Shown here one piece after another: positions 60,370 to 64,000 of a stretch of 64,000 nucleotides of DNA. Where the stretch lies: the NCBI GenBank assembly GCA_022449765.1, contig JAKUPZ010000009.1, forward strand, positions 16,367-80,366, written 5' to 3'. Every line of letters begins with the position of its first letter. Position 1 is the first letter of the stretch. A model generated the notes under the pieces. It did no database searches and was not told the origin of the DNA. It worked only from the letters and a program-made list of their open reading frames with translations. A program made the position numbers and the translations under genes. This DNA comes from Dehalococcoidia bacterium. Lineage in GTDB: Bacteria; Chloroflexota; Dehalococcoidia; Lucifugimonadales; Australimonadaceae.

Positions 60370-62973
60370 TTATTGCATTTTTAGCCATTTCTCCACGGAA
60401 GATTGGTTGGCATCAATCCAAGCTGTGTTTAACCTGATGCTTTCCAATGTTTGCTCAATTGTCCTCGCAGCTGACGGAGCTGGATTTACTTGGAAAAATT
60501 CTCGGACCTCATCCTCTTTATCAGAGGATGAAAAATTAGACCCAATTGATACTAGCCTCATTATGGCAAAGCCGCCTTTACCATACCTCCGGTCAAATTC
60601 TTTCCAATTAGCTTTGAGAAAGTCCCAAGCTATTTCGAGCCCGTGTGCGTGGTTAGCTAATTGTATGATCACTCCAGGGGCGTCTTGTGAGCGCACCTCA
60701 TCACCCATTGTTCTATTCAGAAGATCATTGATTAATTGAGGGTCTCGAACGCGTGTTAGAGCACTCAGGATCCTTACTTTTTCTTCATTCAGGTCGGCTT
60801 TTTTATACAGATTCCATAATTCGTCATATGTATCGGGATTAGATTCTTGGGCAGCAAGTCCAAAAACTACTCCTCGGATATCTGGTCGAGCAATTTTTGT
60901 AGCTGCAGCATGTTCCTTGAAACTCTGTACTGCAAAATCTATCGTCGATTGATCCCCATAAGCACCATATTGACCAATAACAACACTCCTTAACAAGGAT
61001 TTAAGATGGGTTTCGTTTTCGTCGGCTTCCCAACCAGTTTTTGATACTATTTTGCCGAAAATTTTTCGTGCGAACTCGCGATAGTCTGGGAGGAATGGAG
61101 CACTACCAAGCAATCCTTCAAGGCCTTTAAGGTTAGAAGCAAGGTCGCCCCAGACAATAGCGTCATCCTCATCAATAAATGAATTAGCCAGCGTAAGGAA
61201 AATTGTGCCTGGCAGATGACCAGATCGTGCAAGAGCATATGCATCATTTTGTAAACCAAGGCGATCGACTGCCGGCAAAGCCTTATCGCGAATTGCACTG
61301 CTCAATGCTATCCATTCATCTTCTGCATAAGCAACGCGATAAAATCCCGTTTGACCTGAATTCAATTTAACCCAGGATGTACTTTCACCTATCTCCAAAG
61401 AATCAGACGCTTCTGCAAAGGTAGAACTGTAAGTATTTCCTGATCCAGTAATTACAGAGGTATGAATTGGCCATAAGTCATGTTGTGAAGTTTTGTCGAT
61501 AAGGTAGTCATACAAGAATCTTTGTTGTGAAAATTCAACAGCCGTTTTTTGATCTTCCCTTCCTATGTGTACTCTCAGAACCGGATATCCAATTTTTTTA
61601 ATCCAAGCCTCCATAAGATCAATCACGGAGATAGGGAAATTTAAATTACTTTGATTAGCTGCATCATTAATTGCATGCCATAAATCTCTACCTTGGGCAT
61701 TTGAATAGGCATGGTCAGTCAAATATATATTTAATCCTTTTTTGAATGTCTCAGGGCCAACATAATTTTCCAACATCCGGAGTACAGAGCCGCCCTTGCT
61801 ATAACTAATAGCATCGAAAAGTTCACGAATTTCGGCCGGATCATCTACATTTGCCTCAATAGAGTGTGAATTCCTCAAACCATCAAGGCTCAATGCGGCG
61901 TTTGTGTCATGCGACACAAATTGCGTCCACATTTGCCATTCAGGGTAAAGATGGTTAACAGTCTTGTCTCCCATCCATGAAGCAAACGACTCGTTAAGCC
62001 ACAGGTCATCCCACCATTCCATAGTTACCAGGTCACCAAACCACATATGTGCCATTTCGTGAGCTACAACTTCCAATACTCTTTGCTTAATCTGGGCAGC
62101 AGAATTTTCAGGGTCATATAGCAGGGCAGTTTCCCTGTAAGTTATTGCACCCCAGTTTTCCATTGCGCCTGCAGCAAAATCTGGGATAGCAATGTGGTCC
62201 ATTTTGGGTAAAGGGTAATCAATACCAAAATATTCATTCATATAACTAAGCGCATTGATGCTGTTCTCTAAAGCAAACTGCCCTAAATGCTCTTTACCCT
62301 TAGTAGCCCAAACGCGAATGAGTGTTCCGCCCACGGCATGTCCCTCAACGCATGCTAAATCACCAACCACAAAGGCCAATAAGTACGTTGACATGAGAGG
62401 AGTTGCTTCAAAACTTACAGCTTTCTTTCCGTTAGCAACCATGACTTCTTCAATTACTGGCATGTTTGAAATCGCCTGTAATTGGTTTGGTACAACTAAT
62501 GTAATTTCAAATATTGCCTTGACCGACGGTTCATCCCAACATGGAATAGCACGCCTAGCGTCAGTAGCTTCAAATTGCGTGGTTGCCATGAAATGCTCTG
62601 CACCTTCAGCATCCAAATATCGGCTCCGGTAGAAGCCTCTTAGCTGATCGTTTAAATAGCCTGAAAATTTGAGATGGAGCGTATGATTTCCTACCTCCAA
62701 TTGCGAGGGCAAAATTATAGACACGCGTTCCCGGTTTTGATCAAAAATTATATCAGTCGCTTTCGCAGTGCCTCCTTGCTTATCAGTAATTACTGCAGAA
62801 GCAATTTGAAGTTCAATCGCATTTAAAACGATTGTGTCAGTCTCTTCATTTACAACGATGCCGATATCCGCCGAACCATCAAATGTAAATTTCTCGAGAT
62901 TAGGTTCCAAAGTAACCTGGTACCTTAACGGGCGAACGTTTTCGGGAAGACGGAAATCTGATTTTTGTGCCAT
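60370..62973 (-). CDS. pepN: Aminopeptidase N (M1 family)
   Basis: Zinc metallopeptidase of 867 residues, typical of bacterial/archaeal aminopeptidase N (tricorn-interacting factor F3-like). N-terminal beta-domain begins RLPENVRPLRYQVTLEP. The substrate-binding GAMENWGAITYRE, zinc site HEMAHMWFGDLV and third ligand Glu in WLNESFASWMG are all intact; the C-terminal helical ERAP1-like domain completes it. It removes N-terminal residues from peptides, mainly in the cytoplasm, without a signal peptide. Second broad aminopeptidase in the window besides pepA. Monocistronic; tRNA-Arg lies just upstream. Confidence 0.95.
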   Translation of the reverse strand: MAQKSDFRLPENVRPLRYQVTLEPNLEKFTFDGSADIGIVVNEETDTIVLNAIELQIASAVITDKQGGTAKATDIIFDQNRERVSIILPSQLEVGNHTLHLKFSGYLNDQLRGFYRSRYLDAEGAEHFMATTQFEATDARRAIPCWDEPSVKAIFEITLVVPNQLQAISNMPVIEEVMVANGKKAVSFEATPLMSTYLLAFVVGDLACVEGHAVGGTLIRVWATKGKEHLGQFALENSINALSYMNEYFGIDYPLPKMDHIAIPDFAAGAMENWGAITYRETALLYDPENSAAQIKQRVLEVVAHEMAHMWFGDLVTMEWWDDLWLNESFASWMGDKTVNHLYPEWQMWTQFVSHDTNAALSLDGLRNSHSIEANVDDPAEIRELFDAISYSKGGSVLRMLENYVGPETFKKGLNIYLTDHAYSNAQGRDLWHAINDAANQSNLNFPISVIDLMEAWIKKIGYPVLRVHIGREDQKTAVEFSQQRFLYDYLIDKTSQHDLWPIHTSVITGSGNTYSSTFAEASDSLEIGESTSWVKLNSGQTGFYRVAYAEDEWIALSSAIRDKALPAVDRLGLQNDAYALARSGHLPGTIFLTLANSFIDEDDAIVWGDLASNLKGLEGLLGSAPFLPDYREFARKIFGKIVSKTGWEADENETHLKSLLRSVVIGQYGAYGDQSTIDFAVQSFKEHAAATKIARPDIRGVVFGLAAQESNPDTYDELWNLYKKADLNEEKVRILSALTRVRDPQLINDLLNRTMGDEVRSQDAPGVIIQLANHAHGLEIAWDFLKANWKEFDRRYGKGGFAIMRLVSIGSNFSSSDKEDEVREFFQVNPAPSAARTIEQTLESIRLNTAWIDANQSSVEKWLKMQ

Positions 62974-63015
62974 TTTGTCCTCTTATCAGGGATTGTTATC
63001 GGATCTATAGGTGAG

Positions 63016-63090
63016 TGGTACCCCCGGAGGGACTCGAACCCTCGCCACCGGCTCCGGAGGCCGGTGCTCTATCCGCTGAGCTACGGGGGC
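63016..63090 (-). tRNA. tRNA-Arg (anticodon CCG)
   Basis: Minus-strand cloverleaf of about 75 bases. Acceptor stem GCCCCCG/CGGGGGT (closing G-T pair), D-arm GCTCAGCGGATAGAGC, anticodon stem CCGGC/GCCGG around CTCCGGA (anticodon CCG), T-arm GGTTCGAGTCC, A73 and an encoded CCA. Confidence 0.96.
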
Positions 63091-63184
63091 ATACGCTTAA
63101 TTATATTCCAGTACCTGCCATCTGCGATATCAATAATATATTTTCAAATGTCACAGAAATTGAATAAATATCACGGGTAAAGCA

Positions 63185-63214
63185 TTGACACTATAAACAA
63201 CGTGTTAATATGAT
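63185..63214 (+). promoter_or_regulatory. Sigma-70-type promoter for the collagen-like lipoprotein
   Basis: TTGACA at 63185-63190 and TATGAT at 63209-63214, spaced 18 bases, 87 bases before the start codon. This is the clearest consensus promoter I see in the window. A CACGATCGTG palindrome follows at 63235-63244 and could be an operator in the untranslated leader. Confidence 0.65.
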
Positions 63215-63300
63215 CACAACGGTTTTGTTACGAACACGATCGTGGTTGACCGATAATCTAATTATTAGTACGGCCACGTGATGATACGAAAGGGGGTTCG

Positions 63301-63852
63301 ATGAACCGCTTCTTCAGCTCTAAGGGTATTGCCCTAATAGTACTTGTGACGATTTTATCTATGTTGGTGGCATGTAGTGGATCTGATGGGTCCGCTGGTC
63401 CTGCCGGCCCTGCCGGTAAGGATGGTGCTGCTGGTGCTGCCGGTGCAGCTGGTCCTGCTGGTCCTGCTGGTCCTGCTGGTGCTGCCGGTCCTGCTGGTGC
63501 TGCCGGTAAGGATGGTGCAGATGGTAAGGCTGGACTTCCTGGTGCCCCAGGTTCACCTGGTGCGGCCGGAGACACCACACACAGCAACATCTCAGTTAGC
63601 CCTAACAACGTCGCAGACAATGTAGCCATCTCAGCGACTGCTACTTTAACCGGATTTGGTTCTGGTGAAACTGTTGATGTCACCCTAGTGTTCGGTGACG
63701 GAACAAGTGTCGCATGGGGTAGTGGGACAGCAAGCGCAGGCGGTATTGCGACTGTTGCACTAGCTCACGATGGACTTGCTGCAGGTACCTATGCTGTTCA
63801 CGCTACCGGTAGTAACGGTGGTAAAGCAAGTGCCGCTCTAACTGTTAAGTAA
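63301..63852 (+). CDS. Collagen-like repeat lipoprotein
   Basis: Exported lipoprotein of 183 residues: signal segment then lipobox LVAC (Cys25). Residues 30-89 are 20 uninterrupted Gly-X-Y triplets, mostly GPA, GAA and GKD types, so a collagen-like triple helix on the cell surface is expected. The C-terminal 90 residues look like an Ig-like or bacterial beta-sandwich domain (VSPNNVADNVAISATATLTG … VTLVFGDGTSVAWGS … GTYAVHATGSNG). The DNA of the repeats is near-identical from unit to unit (ggtcctgctggt-type), so length changes by slippage are likely. A strong promoter precedes it and a strong terminator follows, so it should be well expressed as a single gene. RBS AAAGGGGG is five bases from the ATG. 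Confidence 0.88.
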   Translation: MNRFFSSKGIALIVLVTILSMLVACSGSDGSAGPAGPAGKDGAAGAAGAAGPAGPAGPAGAAGPAGAAGKDGADGKAGLPGAPGSPGAAGDTTHSNISVSPNNVADNVAISATATLTGFGSGETVDVTLVFGDGTSVAWGSGTASAGGIATVALAHDGLAAGTYAVHATGSNGGKASAALTVK

Positions 63853-63870
63853 TAGTAAAAGAGCATATTT

Positions 63871-63899
63871 AAAAAGCCCCGGAAAATCCGGGGCTTTTT
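63871..63899 (+). terminator. Intrinsic terminator after the collagen-like gene
   Basis: Stem AAAAAGCCCCGGA/TCCGGGGCTTTTT with a 3-base A loop and a T-run, 19 bases after the stop. Confidence 0.95.
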
Positions 63900-63940
63900 A
63901 GTTCGTCTCACAATATTATTTTTTAAGCCATTACAAAAAC

Positions 63941-64000
63941 CTAAATACCACTGAGTTCGTATTCCTCTCTTCCACTTGAATAGCCTTTGAATGATGCTGG
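63941..64000 (-). CDS. Possible 3' end of a gene running off the right edge
   Basis: On the minus strand a frame is open from the window edge to a TAG at 63941-63943, giving a 19-residue tail that ends SGREEYELSGI. The position behind a terminator and the charged C-terminus fit a real gene end, but 19 residues cannot be assigned. Confidence 0.35.
   Translation of the reverse strand, partial: PASFKGYSSGREEYELSGI

Noticed and set aside
63258..63683. Long minus-strand frame over the collagen repeats
   Set aside because: The Pro/Ala-rich product is the mirror of Gly-X-Y codons; the plus-strand gene has a signal peptide, RBS, promoter and terminator.

Overview
The window looks like chromosomal DNA from a marine member of the Chloroflexota, most likely the SAR202 group (Dehalococcoidia-like). 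This is an inference from gene content. The window has a minimal division cluster (rsmH-ftsA-ftsZ-nrdR) with no murein genes, a second FtsZ, and a homocysteine methyltransferase/MTHFR fusion. It also has many oxidoreductases, UbiD decarboxylases, an enolase-superfamily enzyme and a tripartite tricarboxylate transporter, and a succinate dehydrogenase with SdhE-type features. The DNA is moderately AT-rich and densely packed. Genes often overlap by a few bases, and four convergent pairs share a TTAA or TTAG stop. I see no prophage, insertion sequence or CRISPR array. There are four tRNA genes (Ala-TGC, His-GTG, Arg-TCG, Arg-CCG), all with an encoded CCA end.

Layout. 1-12.5 kb: the 5' part of an ABC-F ATPase gene, a YceI-like lipoprotein, an ammonium transporter, a TauE exporter, an MFS transporter, an SDR, an alpha/beta hydrolase, the methyltransferase/MTHFR fusion, a lactate permease with a small membrane protein behind it, a methyltransferase and an aminotransferase. 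12.9-20.6 kb: housekeeping genes rsmH, ftsA, ftsZ, nrdR, pdxA, proC, yggT and degV, with an unexplained GC-rich structured block between nrdR and pdxA. 20.7-30.3 kb: pepA, an SDR-Rieske pair, and three lipoproteins that look like exported hydrolases (an HExxH protein, a degenerate M23-like protein and a class C beta-lactamase-like protein). 30.3-39.2 kb: oxidoreductases and small-molecule enzymes (VOC, Asp/Glu racemase-like, SDR, aldo/keto reductase, a lone molybdopterin oxidase large subunit, PAC2, MFS, sarcosine oxidase-like).

39.3-49.3 kb is a same-strand catabolic island: TctC-TctA-TctB uptake, two tandem UbiD decarboxylases, a UbiX-like prenyl-FMN synthase, a split-barrel flavoprotein, an enolase-superfamily enzyme and an amidohydrolase. 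It reads as import and decarboxylation of an unknown organic acid followed by further breakdown. 49.3-51.5 kb, on the opposite strand, is the most unusual locus: a sigma-factor-like protein translationally coupled to an FtsZ that carries an N-terminal XRE-type helix-turn-helix. 51.6-64 kb: an acyl-CoA carboxylase beta subunit with a coupled 59-residue protein, two unknown proteins, malate dehydrogenase, succinate dehydrogenase (A, B and SdhE-like), aminopeptidase N, and a collagen-repeat lipoprotein.

The two best candidates for something undescribed are the sigma-like/HTH-FtsZ operon (49262-51453) and the GC-rich RNA-like element (about 17065-17212).
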